From: Arthrobacter pityocampae
GTDB lineage: Bacteria > Actinomycetota > Actinomycetes > Actinomycetales > Micrococcaceae
Reading direction: 5' to 3'
DNA length: 64,000 nt
NCBI RefSeq assembly: GCF_002927275.1
Contig: NZ_PRKW01000001.1
Location: 62,001 to 126,000, forward strand
This document shows, one piece after another, positions 1-8,821 of the stretch. A program made the translations under genes and the position numbers. The notes under the pieces are model-generated. The model saw only the letters and a list, made by a program, of their open reading frames with translations. It was not told where the DNA came from and did not search any database. The stretch's first letter is position 1; every line of letters starts with the position of its first letter.

Positions 1-361
1 GCGGCTCATCGGGGTCGTCCGTGTGGTCGAAGAGGAGCTCAGCTCCCAGGATCAATGCTCTGGAGTGGTGAACGGCGAGTGTTTCCCGGTCAGAAACGGT
101 GAGGTCGAGGTGCATCTGCATCGGCACATCGGGTGCGGGCCATGTTGTCCGCTTGAGGTGATCGACGTGCTGGAACGCGAGTTTCCGTTTGCCGTCGGCG
201 TCGGTCAGCACGAGCCAATCGGCGTCATCGGCCTGCCCCTCGGCGGGAGGTTCGTCTCCTGGTCGGTACCCGAGTCCGAGAAGCCGGCGGTAGAACTCCG
301 CCAGTCCTCGTACATCGGTCGTGTCGAGGACCGTGTGGAGCAGCTGCGGATATCCGGTCAT
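1..361 (-). CDS. VOC (glyoxalase/bleomycin resistance fold) protein, partial
   Basis: The ATG lies at 361-359 and the frame runs leftward off the window, so about 120 N-terminal residues are visible. It opens with a typical VOC beta-alpha-beta module: MTGYPQLLHTVLDTTDVRGL, then an AEFYRRLLGL helix, and later the metal-site-like strands LAFQHVDH and QMHLDLTV. Members of this fold are dioxygenases, lyases or drug-binding proteins. The text pattern fits the Arthrobacter-type single-domain VOC proteins of unknown substrate. The real C-terminus and the remaining metal ligands are outside the window, so no reaction can be assigned. Confidence 0.8.
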   Translation of the reverse strand, partial: MTGYPQLLHTVLDTTDVRGLAEFYRRLLGLGYRPGDEPPAEGQADDADWLVLTDADGKRKLAFQHVDHLKRTTWPAPDVPMQMHLDLTVSDRETLAVHHSRALILGAELLFDHTDDPDEP

Positions 362-724
362 GGGGTGAGGCTAACCGTCAAGCACGGTTTCTCACCACAA
401 TCGCGCGTGTCAGGGGTCGAGGCTGTCACACGTTAATTGTGGAAGCGTGCATCACCGTCAGGCGGACAGGACCGATTGGAGGCGGCCCGCCGAGGCGTCA
501 CCGTACGAACAGGGGTGGGTGGCCCCGTGTTCTTCGTCCGGGCCGATGCCCGAACGGACTTCTTCTTCTGTACAGCACTGCTCGGGCAGCTTCTTCAAGG
601 CTTCGATGTTCGATGAGCCACCGAATACCCAGATCACGTACGTTATGCGCCTCGGCCCCGGCGCGGTCGTAGGATGGGCTACTCCCCCGCCTCCCTTGCC
701 GTCACCGTTCGGAGGGACGAACCC
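362..724. other. Intergenic stretch, no confident gene
   Basis: This gap separates the leftward VOC gene from the rightward small gene at 725. A minus-strand frame from a GTG at 637 down to 458 would code 59 residues (start VIWVFGGSSN, contains EALKKLPEQCCTEEEV). It is richer in A/T codons than its neighbours and has no recognisable family, so it is noted but not called. The plus-strand frames here look like noise. Confidence 0.4.
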
Positions 725-1006
725 ATGACCGACCTGCAGTGCCCGGCGACCGCGATCCTCCTCGCCGCCGGCGCCGAACCGCCATCGTGGCTCGAGCGCC
801 GCAGGGTCGCCGCCCGCTTCGACCTGACGGACCCCTGTGACGTGTCCGCCGTCGTCGAGGAAACCGCGGACCGGTTCCGTGGAGAGACGTTCGTCGTGGC
901 GGCTCCATCCGGAGCCATCGCCCTCGCCCTCCGCCGGTGGGGGTTGCCCGGTGGGCCGCCGCTGCTCGTGGACGTCGACTCGGACGGCTGGCGGCCTGCG
1001 CCCTGA
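725..1006 (+). CDS. Small hypothetical protein (93 aa)
   Basis: The frame starts at ATG 725 behind a good ribosome binding site (GGAGGGA, 718-723 region) and codes 93 residues beginning MTDLQCPATAILLAAG. Codon use is typical of the genome. The sequence has an alpha/beta look, with the strand-turn-helix TFVVAAPSGAIALALRR and a C-terminal PPLLVDVDSDG, but no catalytic motif. I do not recognise the family. It converges on the TetR gene, with only 16 bases between the stops. It could be a truncated remnant of a larger enzyme or a genuine lineage-specific small protein; the clear ribosome binding site favours real expression. Confidence 0.55.
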   Translation: MTDLQCPATAILLAAGAEPPSWLERRRVAARFDLTDPCDVSAVVEETADRFRGETFVVAAPSGAIALALRRWGLPGGPPLLVDVDSDGWRPAP

Positions 1007-1022
1007 CCGTCGGCGCCGGGCG

Positions 1023-1736
1023 CTACGCCCGCGCGGATGTCCACCCGCGGGCATGGAGGCCCTCGATGCCGTCCAGCAGCAGGTCGAGGGCGAACTCGAA
1101 CTCGAACTGGTCGTCGCACCCGCGCCCGACTACACCGTCGTCGTCGTGCGCGGACGCCATCGCGATCCGGAGGACGTTCGGGAACCGCCGGGCCATCTCC
1201 TCGAGCTGCCCCGCATCGGGCGGGGGTGAGGCCGACGACGACGGGCCCGCCGGCCCGCCCGTATCCGGGGCGTCGAAGAGCTCCTGGGTGAAGCCCCACA
1301 TGCGGCTGCCCAGCGCGTGCATGACGTGGTGCGTCAGGTCCACGGAGAATCCGCGCTCGAGGAACATACCGATGAACGAGTCCGTGTAGGCGAGCACGGC
1401 CGGGGTCCTGGTGGTGCGGGTCTCGAGGACCTGGCGTGCCCAGCGGTGCCGCAGGAGCACGGTCCGGGCGGAGAGGATCCTGCTGCGGACGGTGGTCCTC
1501 CAGTCCTGCCCCTCGAGCGCCGGGTCGATCTCGGCCACGATCACATCCACCATGCCGTCGAGCAGGTCCTCCTTGCCGGAGACGTGCTTGTAGAGGGCCA
1601 TGGGCACCACCCCGAGGGCCTCGGCGAGGGTCCGCATGCTCAGCCTCCCCACGCCCTGCTCGTCCGCGAGTGCGACGGCCGCACCGAGGACCGCCTCCCT
1701 GTTGAGGGGCGCCCGCGACGTCCTGCGTCCTGCCAT
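1023..1736 (-). CDS. TetR-family transcriptional repressor with TetR-like C-terminal domain
   Basis: A protein of 237 residues from the ATG at 1736 (MAGRRTSRAPLNREAVLGAA). The frame stays open upstream, but this start follows a GAGGAG motif and places the helix-turn-helix at the usual N-terminal position. The DNA-binding domain covers about residues 12-58, with the recognition region SMRTLAEALGVVPMALYKHV. The rest matches the all-helical ligand-binding half seen in tetracycline-repressor-type regulators, including a WARQVLETRTTRTP helix. It is divergently transcribed from the DUF2306 gene, and the shared promoter region holds two matching palindromes. It therefore most likely represses both itself and that membrane protein, and is released by an unknown ligand. 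Confidence 0.9.
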   Translation of the reverse strand: MAGRRTSRAPLNREAVLGAAVALADEQGVGRLSMRTLAEALGVVPMALYKHVSGKEDLLDGMVDVIVAEIDPALEGQDWRTTVRSRILSARTVLLRHRWARQVLETRTTRTPAVLAYTDSFIGMFLERGFSVDLTHHVMHALGSRMWGFTQELFDAPDTGGPAGPSSSASPPPDAGQLEEMARRFPNVLRIAMASAHDDDGVVGRGCDDQFEFEFALDLLLDGIEGLHARGWTSARA

Positions 1737-1773
1737 GTGTCGACCATCTCCTCGTTCCCGACCCCGCCAGCCC

Positions 1774-1830
1774 TTGACGGGTGTACAACGTACACCTAGG
1801 CTGAAGCCCACGAAGTGTACACCGTACACT
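1774..1830. promoter_or_regulatory. Dual TetR-type operator and promoter for the DUF2306 gene
   Basis: Two near-identical palindromes of the form GTGTAC-N3-GTACAC lie at 1781-1795 (spacer AAC) and 1815-1829 (spacer ACC). Their centres are 34 bp apart. The first sits inside the spacer of a plus-strand promoter: -35 TTGACG at 1774-1779, -10-like TAGGCT at 1797-1802, 17 bp apart. The second lies just downstream of the expected start site. This is a classical repressor arrangement between a TetR gene and its divergent target. Binding by the adjacent TetR protein is an inference. Confidence 0.8.
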
Positions 1831-1902
1831 TTACGCCTGTCGGGGATCGGGCCGAGATCACCGGCACAGCACCGTCGGACAGCGGGGAAGGGCAGGACGG
1901 CC

Positions 1903-2631
1903 ATGACGAGCACCGGACGACCAGCGGGGACCTCCGCCCCACCGCCCGTCCCACGGGCTCACCCACCGAGCCGACCCGCGTGGCTGATACCGGCGGGCCT
2001 GATCCTGCTGGGCCTCATCCCCGTGCTCGCCGGCGCCGTCCGCGTCACGGAGCTGGCCGGCGGACCCGAGATCACCGAACAGAATGCGCGCTTCGTCGAG
2101 TTCCCGATCCCGGTGGTCCTCCACATTCTCGGCGCCACGCTGTACACCCTGCTCGGGGCCTTCCAGTTCGTCCCGTCGCTGCGGCAGGGCCGGCGGACCT
2201 GGCACAGGAAGGCCGGGAGGATCCTCTTCCCCGCCGGGCTGGTGGCGGCCCTGACCGGCCTGTGGATGGCGTGCTTCTCCGCACTCCCGCCCAGTGACGG
2301 CCCGCTCCTCCTCGCCTTCCGACTCCTCTTCGGGACCGGGATGGCCCTCAGCCTCCTCCTGGGCGTCCGGGCCGTCATCCGCGGCGACATCCGGGCCCAC
2401 GGCGCATGGATGACCCGTGCCTACGCGATCGGTCTCGGCGCGGGGACCCAGGCCCTGATCCTCATCCTGCCGGAGCTCCTCGGCAATCCGCCCGGCGTGA
2501 CGCTGCGTGCCCTGCTCATGGGGGCCGGATGGCTGGTCAACCTCCTCGTGGCGGAGATCGCCATCCGCCGGCGCTACCGCACCCACACCCGCCACCCGCG
2601 TGTCGCCGACGCCCGGACCCGGTACAGCTAG
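1903..2631 (+). CDS. DUF2306 family membrane protein
   Basis: 242 residues from ATG 1903, preceded by a purine-rich ribosome binding site. After a proline-rich N-terminus there are about seven hydrophobic segments, starting with WLIPAGLILLGLIPVLAGAV. A conserved-looking HILGATLYTLLGAFQF helix and a WHRKAGRILFPAGL loop are typical of DUF2306 proteins, which resemble haem-binding cytochrome b-type bundles but whose function is unknown. A later segment, HGAWMTRAYAIGLGAGTQ, also fits the family. It is under the putative control of the divergent TetR gene, suggesting an inducible role in envelope stress or export. Its stop overlaps the priA stop in the sequence CTAG. Confidence 0.82.
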   Translation: MTSTGRPAGTSAPPPVPRAHPPSRPAWLIPAGLILLGLIPVLAGAVRVTELAGGPEITEQNARFVEFPIPVVLHILGATLYTLLGAFQFVPSLRQGRRTWHRKAGRILFPAGLVAALTGLWMACFSALPPSDGPLLLAFRLLFGTGMALSLLLGVRAVIRGDIRAHGAWMTRAYAIGLGAGTQALILILPELLGNPPGVTLRALLMGAGWLVNLLVAEIAIRRRYRTHTRHPRVADARTRYS

Positions 2632-4844
2632 AGCACGTCGAGGGCGTCGAGCCGGATGTGGACCGGCTCCCCCGTCCGCCGGGCGGACAGCGCCGCCCGG
2701 CGGGCCCGGAGCAGCTTCGTGACGCCGGCGGCCGCCCGATAGGAGAAGAACAGCAGCACGCGGTGGCTGCCCTGTCCCGCCAGCGCGTCGGCGGGGGGCG
2801 GGCTCCCGCGGTCGGGGCCGCGCTTCGGACCGGCCGCGGCGCGGGCCGCCAGCACGGCCTCCCGGCGGATATCCGGCGGGACCGCCGCGGGGCCGACGAC
2901 GCGCACCGCACCCTCGGTGTCGAGGCCGTCGAGGAAGTGGGTGAGGGCTTCCCGGGTCCCCGTGAGCACCGCATACCGGACGGCCGGCGGGAGCCCGAGT
3001 TCGTGGCGCTCGGCCAGCTCGCGGGAGGCGGCACCGGCCGGATCCCAGCGGACGAGGTGACCCACCGCGACGTCGTCGTCGCCCGTGATCACCACGGTCC
3101 CGCCGGCGGTGGACGGGCGGGCGAGGATCGCCGCGGAGAACCAGCGGCGCAGGGCGTCCTCCCCGGCACGCAGTGATTCGCGGCTGAGGAGGGCGTTGCC
3201 GTCGAGGAGGATGACGGCGGCGTACCCGCCCGCGGCCACGGGTTCCGCCCCCGGGGTGGCGACGACGACGGCCGGCGCGTCCCGGACGTCGTCGACGATG
3301 TGCTCACCCGCGGAGGAGATGACGGGGACCCCGGGGAACGCGCGTCCCAGTTCCTCGGCGGTCCGGGTGGCTCCGGCCACGGTGGCCCGGATCCGGGTGC
3401 CGCCGCACTCCGGGCAGGTCCAATGGCTGTCGGGACGCCCGCACCAGCGGCAGGCCGGCGGGGCGTTCCGCCCGGGTTGCGCCAGCGGCCCGGCGCAGAC
3501 CCCGCAGCGCGCGGCGTGGCGGCACCGGTCGCAGGCGAGGGCCGGGGAGAAGCCCGTGCGCGCGACCTGCAGGAGGACGGGGCCGTCCTTCAGCCCGGCC
3601 TGCGCCGCCGCCCACGCGGCGTGCGGGATGCGGGCCTGGGCGGCCAGCGGGTCCCGCTCCATCTGATAGGCGTCGGCGGCGTGGAGGACGCGGGGGGTCG
3701 ATCGGCGGACCTCCGTGCGGTCGGCCTGGATGGCGTGCGCCCAGCCGATGTCGACGAGGCGCTGCGCCTCCGTGGTCCGGCCGAAGGAGGAGAGCAGCAT
3801 CGCCGCTCCGGCCTGTTCGGCGCGCAGCAGGAGGACGTCGCGGATGTGCTGGTACGGCGCGCGCTGCTCGACGTGCTGGTCGTCGCCGTCGTCCCACAGG
3901 CAGACGAGCCCGAGGTTCCGCACCGGCGCGTAGGCGGCGGACCGGGTGCCGACCGCCACGGTGGCGGCCCCGTGGAGGATGCGCATGAAGTTGCGGTACC
4001 GGGGCGTCGCGCCGTCCTCGCCGGTCAGCCGGGCCACCCCCGACGCTCCGAGACGGGCCATGAGGGCTGCCTCCACGCGCGCGAGGTCCCGCTGGTCGGG
4101 GACGACGACGACGGCCCCCCGGCCCGCGGACGCGGCAGCCGCGACCGCGTCGGCGATCTCCTCGTGCCAGGCGGTGGCACCGTATCCGCCGAGGCTCGTC
4201 AGGACGGCGCGCGGCGATTCCCCGGCGCGGAGGTGCTGCAGGAAGGCACGGCCATTGGGATAGCGCCGGAAACCACCGGAGGCCGGCTGTCCGGCGGCGA
4301 CGGGCAGCATGTCCGCTGGGGCCTCGGGATCGAAGGCCTCGGGATCAGTGTCCTCGGAGGGCGGCGCGGTCGGCTCGCCGGTAGCGCGAGGGGCGTCGAA
4401 CTCGTCCTCGACGCGTGCCATGCGCGGGGGGACGGCCGAGCGCAGGACGTCGCTCACCGTGCCGACCGATCGCGCGGCGACCGCCGTCGCGAGGGCGAGG
4501 ATCTCGGGGGTGAGGACCTGCTGGGGGGAGACGACCTTCGCGAGGGGCAGGAGCGTCGCCGTCGTGCTGGCCTCCTGGACCCGCTCCGCGAGGAACCCGG
4601 CATGCTCGCGCCCGGCGAACCGCACCTTCACCCGGACGCCGGGCTGCGCCTCGGCGTCCATGGCCGCGGGCACCGCGTAGTCGAAGTACCGGTCGAGGTG
4701 GGGCAGCTGCGCATCGAGGATCACCCGGGCGATGGGCAGCGACGACGCCCGCTCCGGGTCGGTCTGCGGAAGCCGGGCGGCGCCGAAGCCGTGGAGCAGC
4801 GACAGCTGGCCGTCCGTCGTGTCGGGCACGCGGGTGTGCGTCAT
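2628..4844 (-). CDS. priA: Primosomal protein N' (PriA), helicase-inactive actinobacterial form
   Basis: 738 residues. It has the N-terminal 3'-DNA-end-binding domain (about 35-140: ARVILDAQLPHLDRYFDYAV) and a helicase-like core. A cysteine-rich zinc-binding insert around residues 440-490 contains CDRCRHAARCGVC, CRWCG and CPECG. Where PriA normally has its Walker A loop the protein reads SLGGYGATAWHEE, with no GKT. The Walker B/DEEH box is replaced by WDDGDDQH. This loss is known for actinobacterial PriA, annotated as probable primosomal protein without ATPase activity, so it probably acts as a structural loader of the replisome at repaired forks. It lies downstream of metK by 25 bases and may be cotranscribed with it. 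Confidence 0.93.
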   Translation of the reverse strand: MTHTRVPDTTDGQLSLLHGFGAARLPQTDPERASSLPIARVILDAQLPHLDRYFDYAVPAAMDAEAQPGVRVKVRFAGREHAGFLAERVQEASTTATLLPLAKVVSPQQVLTPEILALATAVAARSVGTVSDVLRSAVPPRMARVEDEFDAPRATGEPTAPPSEDTDPEAFDPEAPADMLPVAAGQPASGGFRRYPNGRAFLQHLRAGESPRAVLTSLGGYGATAWHEEIADAVAAAASAGRGAVVVVPDQRDLARVEAALMARLGASGVARLTGEDGATPRYRNFMRILHGAATVAVGTRSAAYAPVRNLGLVCLWDDGDDQHVEQRAPYQHIRDVLLLRAEQAGAAMLLSSFGRTTEAQRLVDIGWAHAIQADRTEVRRSTPRVLHAADAYQMERDPLAAQARIPHAAWAAAQAGLKDGPVLLQVARTGFSPALACDRCRHAARCGVCAGPLAQPGRNAPPACRWCGRPDSHWTCPECGGTRIRATVAGATRTAEELGRAFPGVPVISSAGEHIVDDVRDAPAVVVATPGAEPVAAGGYAAVILLDGNALLSRESLRAGEDALRRWFSAAILARPSTAGGTVVITGDDDVAVGHLVRWDPAGAASRELAERHELGLPPAVRYAVLTGTREALTHFLDGLDTEGAVRVVGPAAVPPDIRREAVLAARAAAGPKRGPDRGSPPPADALAGQGSHRVLLFFSYRAAAGVTKLLRARRAALSARRTGEPVHIRLDALDVL

Positions 4845-4869
4845 GATGTTCCGGCCGCCCCCTCCCCTG

Positions 4870-6081
4870 TCAGGCGTTGAAGTAGCTCCTGAGCTTGTCC
4901 ACGCGGTCGGTGCGCTCCCAGGTGAAGCCGTCCTTCTCGCGGCCGAAGTGGCCGTGCGCGGCGGTGCGCTGGTAGATGGGGCGCTTGAGGTCGAGGGCGT
5001 TGATGATGCCGAGCGGGCGGAGGTCGAAGACCTCGCGGATCGCGGTGCCGATCCTCAGGGGGTCCACGGTCTCCGTGCCGAAGGTCTCCACGTAGATGCC
5101 GACGGGCTGCGCCATGCCGATGGCGTAGGCGATCTGGATCTCGGCCCGGCGGGCGAGGCCGGCCGCCACCACGTTCTTCGCGACCCACCGCATGGCGTAG
5201 GCCGCCGAGCGGTCCACCTTGGACGGGTCCTTGCCGCTGAACGCGCCGCCACCGTGGCGGGCCGTGCCACCGTAGGTGTCGACGATGATCTTGCGGCCGG
5301 TCAGCCCGGCGTCGCCCACCGGTCCGCCGATCACGAAGGCGCCACCGGGGTTCAGGATGTGCCGGACCGAGGACGCGTCGAGGTCGGAGTCGGCCAGGAC
5401 CGGGGTGACGACGTGCTCGACGAGACCGGCGCGCAGCTCCTCGAGGGAGACGTCGGCGGAGTGCTGGGAGGAGACGACCACGGAGTCGATCGAGACGGGG
5501 CGGTCGCCGTCGTAGCCGACCGTGACCTGGGTCTTGCCGTCCGGGCGGAGGTACGGGAGGGTGCCGTCCTTCCGGACGGCGGTGAGGCGCTCCGACAGCC
5601 GGTGCGCGAGCCAGATGGGGGCGGGCATGAGCACGGAGGTCTCGTCGCTCGCGTAGCCGAACATGATGCCCTGGTCCCCCGCGCCCTGGGCGTCGTAGGG
5701 GTCCACGCCGGTCCCCTCGCGGGTCTCGAGCGAGGTGAAGACGCCGGAGGCGATCTCCGCGCTCTGCTGCCCGATCGACACGGACACACCGCACCGGGCG
5801 CCGTCGAAGCCGTTGGCCGAGGAGTCGTAGCCGATCCCCAGGATGGTCTTGCGGACGATGTCCGGGATCTCGACGTACGCCTCGGTGGTGACCTCGCCCG
5901 CGACGTGCACGAGTCCGGTGGTGACGAGGGTCTCCACCGCGACGCGTGAATCCGGATCCTGTTCGAGCATCCCGTCGAGGATGGCGTCACTGATCTGGTC
6001 GCAGATCTTGTCGGGGTGCCCCTCGGTCACCGATTCCGATGTGAAGAGGCGCAGGGGGGAACCGGTACTGGGAGAATTCAC
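4870..6081 (-). CDS. metK: S-adenosylmethionine synthetase
   Basis: Makes S-adenosylmethionine from methionine and ATP in the cytoplasm. The 403-residue length is normal. Visible signatures are [16 protein letters not shown] near the N-terminus (substrate and Mg contacts), the [12 protein letters not shown] loop, and the glycine-rich [19 protein letters not shown] phosphate-binding motif. It ends in FNA. The gene lies between coaBC (51-base gap) and priA in a conserved actinobacterial order. There is no SAM riboswitch in the short upstream gap, so regulation is probably through the upstream operon. Confidence 0.98.
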   Translation of the reverse strand: MNSPSTGSPLRLFTSESVTEGHPDKICDQISDAILDGMLEQDPDSRVAVETLVTTGLVHVAGEVTTEAYVEIPDIVRKTILGIGYDSSANGFDGARCGVSVSIGQQSAEIASGVFTSLETREGTGVDPYDAQGAGDQGIMFGYASDETSVLMPAPIWLAHRLSERLTAVRKDGTLPYLRPDGKTQVTVGYDGDRPVSIDSVVVSSQHSADVSLEELRAGLVEHVVTPVLADSDLDASSVRHILNPGGAFVIGGPVGDAGLTGRKIIVDTYGGTARHGGGAFSGKDPSKVDRSAAYAMRWVAKNVVAAGLARRAEIQIAYAIGMAQPVGIYVETFGTETVDPLRIGTAIREVFDLRPLGIINALDLKRPIYQRTAAHGHFGREKDGFTWERTDRVDKLRSYFNA

Positions 6082-6131
6082 GTGCTCACTCTACTGGGTC
6101 GGAGGGACAGTCCTGTAGGTGACGGGCGGGA

Positions 6132-7373
6132 TCAGCGGGACAGCAGGCGCGCCGCATGGGCGAGCACGGCGTCGGCGACGACCCGCTTGGACCCGCGCAC
6201 CGGGTCCGACTCGCTGCCGTCCGCGTCGAGGAGCGTGACCTCCGTGGAGTCCTGGCCGAAGACCCGGTCGGAGCCGACGACGTTGAGCACCAGGACGTCG
6301 CAGCCCTTCCGTGCGAGTTTCGTGCGCGCGTGGGCCAGGGGGTCGGCTGCGGCGTCACCCGTCTCGGCGGCGAAGCCGACGATGACCTGCCGCCGCGCGT
6401 CGGCGTCCCGGGCGAGGACGGCCTCCCGGAGCACGTCGGGGTTCCGGACGAGGGTGATGACCGGGTCCGTCCCGTCGTCGGTCTTCTTCATCTTGGCGGC
6501 GGCGACCTCGGCGGGCCTGAAGTCCGCGACGGCGGCGGCCATGACGAGCACGTCCGTGGCGGGCAGGGCCTCGAGGACGGCGTCGCGCAGCTGGAGGGCG
6601 GACTCGACGCGCACGACCTCGCACCCGGCGGGCGGCGGCACCTCGGCGTGGGCGAGGACGAGGGTCACGAGGGCGCCCTGGGCGAGGGCCGCCTCGGCGA
6701 GGGCCATGCCCTGCTTGCCCGAGGACCGGTTCCCGAGGAACCGCACCGGGTCGAGGGCTTCGCGCGTGCCACCCGCCGAGATGGTGACGCGCCGGCCCTG
6801 GAGACTGCCACGTGCGGAGGGGGGTCCGACGACGGGGGGTTCGACGGCGGCGTGGACGACGGCGAGGGCAGCCGCGAAGATGTCCGCCGGTTCGGGGAGC
6901 CTGCCGGGCCCGGAGTCCGCCCCGGTGAGGCGGCCGGTGGCAGGGTCGAGGACGGTGACGCCCCGCGAGCGGAGGGTCGCCACATTGGCGCGGGTCGCGG
7001 CGTGCTGCCACATCTCGGTGTGCATCGCCGGCGCCATGACCACGGGGCCGCGGGCCATGAGGAGTGTGCCCGTCAGGAGGTCGTTCGCGAGCCCGGCGGC
7101 GGCCCGCGCCAGGACGTCGGCCGTCGCGGGCGCGACGACGATGAGGTCGGCCTCGTGTCCGAGGCGCACGTGGTTCACCTTGTCGACGTCGTCCCAGACG
7201 CTGTTGCTCACGGGGTGTCCCGAGAGGGCTTCCCAGGTGGCGGTACCGACGAAGCGGGTGGCGGCGTCGGTGGGGATGACGGTGACGTCATGGCCCGACT
7301 CCGTGAAAAGACGGAGGAGGGATGCGGCCTTGTAGGCAGCGATCCCTCCTCCGACACCGAGGACTACGCGCAT
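6132..7373 (-). CDS. coaBC: Bifunctional phosphopantothenoylcysteine decarboxylase/phosphopantothenate-cysteine ligase
   Basis: Performs the second and third steps of coenzyme A synthesis. The 413-residue fusion has the flavoprotein decarboxylase (CoaC) half first: VVLGVGGGIAAYKAA at the N-terminus and the MAPAMHTEMW substrate motif around residues 115-125. The ligase (CoaB) half begins near residue 190 with ISAGGTREALDPVRFLGNRS. It then has the nucleotide and lysine region, including MAAAVADFRP. It is preceded by rpoZ, with 28 bases between the rpoZ stop and the start. The pair rpoZ-coaBC is a common bacterial arrangement. Confidence 0.97.
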   Translation of the reverse strand: MRVVLGVGGGIAAYKAASLLRLFTESGHDVTVIPTDAATRFVGTATWEALSGHPVSNSVWDDVDKVNHVRLGHEADLIVVAPATADVLARAAAGLANDLLTGTLLMARGPVVMAPAMHTEMWQHAATRANVATLRSRGVTVLDPATGRLTGADSGPGRLPEPADIFAAALAVVHAAVEPPVVGPPSARGSLQGRRVTISAGGTREALDPVRFLGNRSSGKQGMALAEAALAQGALVTLVLAHAEVPPPAGCEVVRVESALQLRDAVLEALPATDVLVMAAAVADFRPAEVAAAKMKKTDDGTDPVITLVRNPDVLREAVLARDADARRQVIVGFAAETGDAAADPLAHARTKLARKGCDVLVLNVVGSDRVFGQDSTEVTLLDADGSESDPVRGSKRVVADAVLAHAARLLSR

Positions 7374-7401
7374 CGGCGGTCCGTGTTCGGGGCTGCCGGG
7401 A

Positions 7402-7674
7402 CTATTCGGACTGTTCCATGGGCGCGGACACGAGCATGCCCTCGTTGATCTCGCGGAGGGCGATGGAGAGGGGCTTCTCGTTGAGGCGGGTGTCGACGAG
7501 CGGGCCGACGTACTCGAAGAGACCTTCGTGGAGCTGGGAGTAGTACGCGTTGATCTGGCGTGCGCGCTTGGCGCCGTAGATCACGAGGGCGTACTTCGAG
7601 TCCGAGGCCTCCAGCAGAGAATCGATCGGCGGGTTGATGATGCCTTCGGGCTGAGTTGACACAGAGTTCTCCAA
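7402..7674 (-). CDS. rpoZ: RNA polymerase omega subunit
   Basis: A 90-residue protein with the omega signature: [20 protein letters not shown] near the N-terminus, then [14 protein letters not shown] and [20 protein letters not shown]. Omega assists assembly and stability of RNA polymerase by binding beta-prime. Length and sequence match actinobacterial omega. It lies 32 bases after gmk and before coaBC in the conserved gmk-rpoZ-coaBC order. Confidence 0.97.
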   Translation of the reverse strand: MENSVSTQPEGIINPPIDSLLEASDSKYALVIYGAKRARQINAYYSQLHEGLFEYVGPLVDTRLNEKPLSIALREINEGMLVSAPMEQSE

Positions 7675-7706
7675 AAAATAAGGCGGGACCGACCGGATCA
7701 GCGCGT

Positions 7707-8276
7707 TCAGCGCTCCAGCGGACGCAGTCCCATCAGTGATACGAGCTCGTCTGCCGCATGCTCCACGGTGTCGTTGACGACGGTGTGGTGGAATTCCGGC
7801 TCGGCGGCAAGTTCCAGTTTAGCGGTTTCCAGCCGTTGCTGCTGCTCTTCGGCCGTTTCGGTGCCACGGCCCCGGAGCCGGCGGACCATCTCGTCCCAGC
7901 TGGGGGGTGCCAGGAACACGAAGTTGGCCTCCGGCATGGTCTCCTTCACCTGGCGTGCTCCCTGCAGGTCGATCTCCAGGAGTACGGTCCGGCCCTCGTC
8001 CATCGCGGCCTGGACGGTGCGTCGCAGCGTGCCGTAGCGGTTGCGGCCGTGGACCACGGCCCACTCCAGCAGCTGCTCCTCGGCGACGAGGCGGTCGAAC
8101 TCCTCCGCGGAGACGAAGAAGTAGTGCACACCGTCGATCTCGCCCGGGCGTGGCGGGCGGGTGGTCGCCGACACCGAGAGCCACACGGCGGGATAGTTGT
8201 CCCGGATGTAGGTGGAGACCGTTCCCTTGCCGACGGCCGTCGGGCCGGCCAGGACTGTCAACCGGGGCTGTGACAC
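7707..8276 (-). CDS. gmk: Guanylate kinase
   Basis: Phosphorylates GMP to GDP with ATP. The 189-residue protein has the P-loop [11 protein letters not shown] at residues 11-21, the GMP-binding region [20 protein letters not shown], and the lid arginine segment [10 protein letters not shown]. It follows mihF with a 10-base gap; that pairing is the usual actinobacterial arrangement. It ends in LERsuch-like GLRPLER. Confidence 0.97.
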   Translation of the reverse strand: MSQPRLTVLAGPTAVGKGTVSTYIRDNYPAVWLSVSATTRPPRPGEIDGVHYFFVSAEEFDRLVAEEQLLEWAVVHGRNRYGTLRRTVQAAMDEGRTVLLEIDLQGARQVKETMPEANFVFLAPPSWDEMVRRLRGRGTETAEEQQQRLETAKLELAAEPEFHHTVVNDTVEHAADELVSLMGLRPLER

Positions 8277-8286
8277 TGGTGCTTCC

Positions 8287-8625
8287 TTACTTTCTGGCCG
8301 AGCCAGACTGGTGGTGTTCGAGGTACGTGACGAGAGCCTTGCGCTGGTGGATGCCGAGCCCGCGCACGCGGCGGGTCCCCGCGATGCCCACCTCCGCCAT
8401 GATGGCGGCCGCCCGTACGTCGCCGACGCCGGGCAGGGCCTTGAGGAGGTCGAGGACCTTCAGGCGGCCGACGGCGTCGTCGCCGTCGGGGTTCTCGATC
8501 ACGTCCGCCACGGAAAGCTTACCGGTCCTCAGCCGGGACTTGATGTCGGCCCGTACCGCCCGCGCCGCCGTCGCCTTCTCGCGCGCCTGCGTCCGTTCGG
8601 CATCCGTCAATGGCTTCAGGCTCAC
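8287..8625 (-). CDS. mihF: Integration host factor, actinobacterial type
   Basis: A 112-residue nucleoid-associated protein unrelated in sequence to enterobacterial IHF. Features are the basic N-terminal helix ([20 protein letters not shown]) and the helix-two-turn-helix-like DNA-binding part [20 protein letters not shown], followed by [12 protein letters not shown]. Mycobacterial and Streptomyces homologues bind DNA and are usually encoded directly upstream of gmk, as here. The gene probably has its own promoter in the 196-base gap to pyrF. That gap also holds imperfect GC-rich hairpins (8711-8750 and 8784-8800) that could end the pyr transcript. Confidence 0.95.
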   Translation of the reverse strand: MSLKPLTDAERTQAREKATAARAVRADIKSRLRTGKLSVADVIENPDGDDAVGRLKVLDLLKALPGVGDVRAAAIMAEVGIAGTRRVRGLGIHQRKALVTYLEHHQSGSARK

Positions 8626-8821
8626 TGCTGCTCCCTACGCTGGACGGCACCATGGATGGCGGCGAACGCTCGTGGTGTGGCTGGATCGGGTGGATGGTCG
8701 GACAGCGCCGGGGTGTTCCCGGGGTACACCCGGAACGGTGTCCGGGATCGGCGGCTTCCCGGCAGGCCCGGTGGAACGAACCTACCGGGCGCCCGCCCCG
8801 GAAATCAATGCGGGTCGGCGC

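Noticed and set aside
458-637. Possible 59-residue minus-strand gene in the first intergenic region
   Set aside because: Natural-looking composition, but no ribosome binding site, no family and a weak GTG start. Kept only as a remark.
6082-6131. Possible SAM riboswitch before metK
   Set aside because: The gap to coaBC is only 50 bases and has no SAM-riboswitch-like core.
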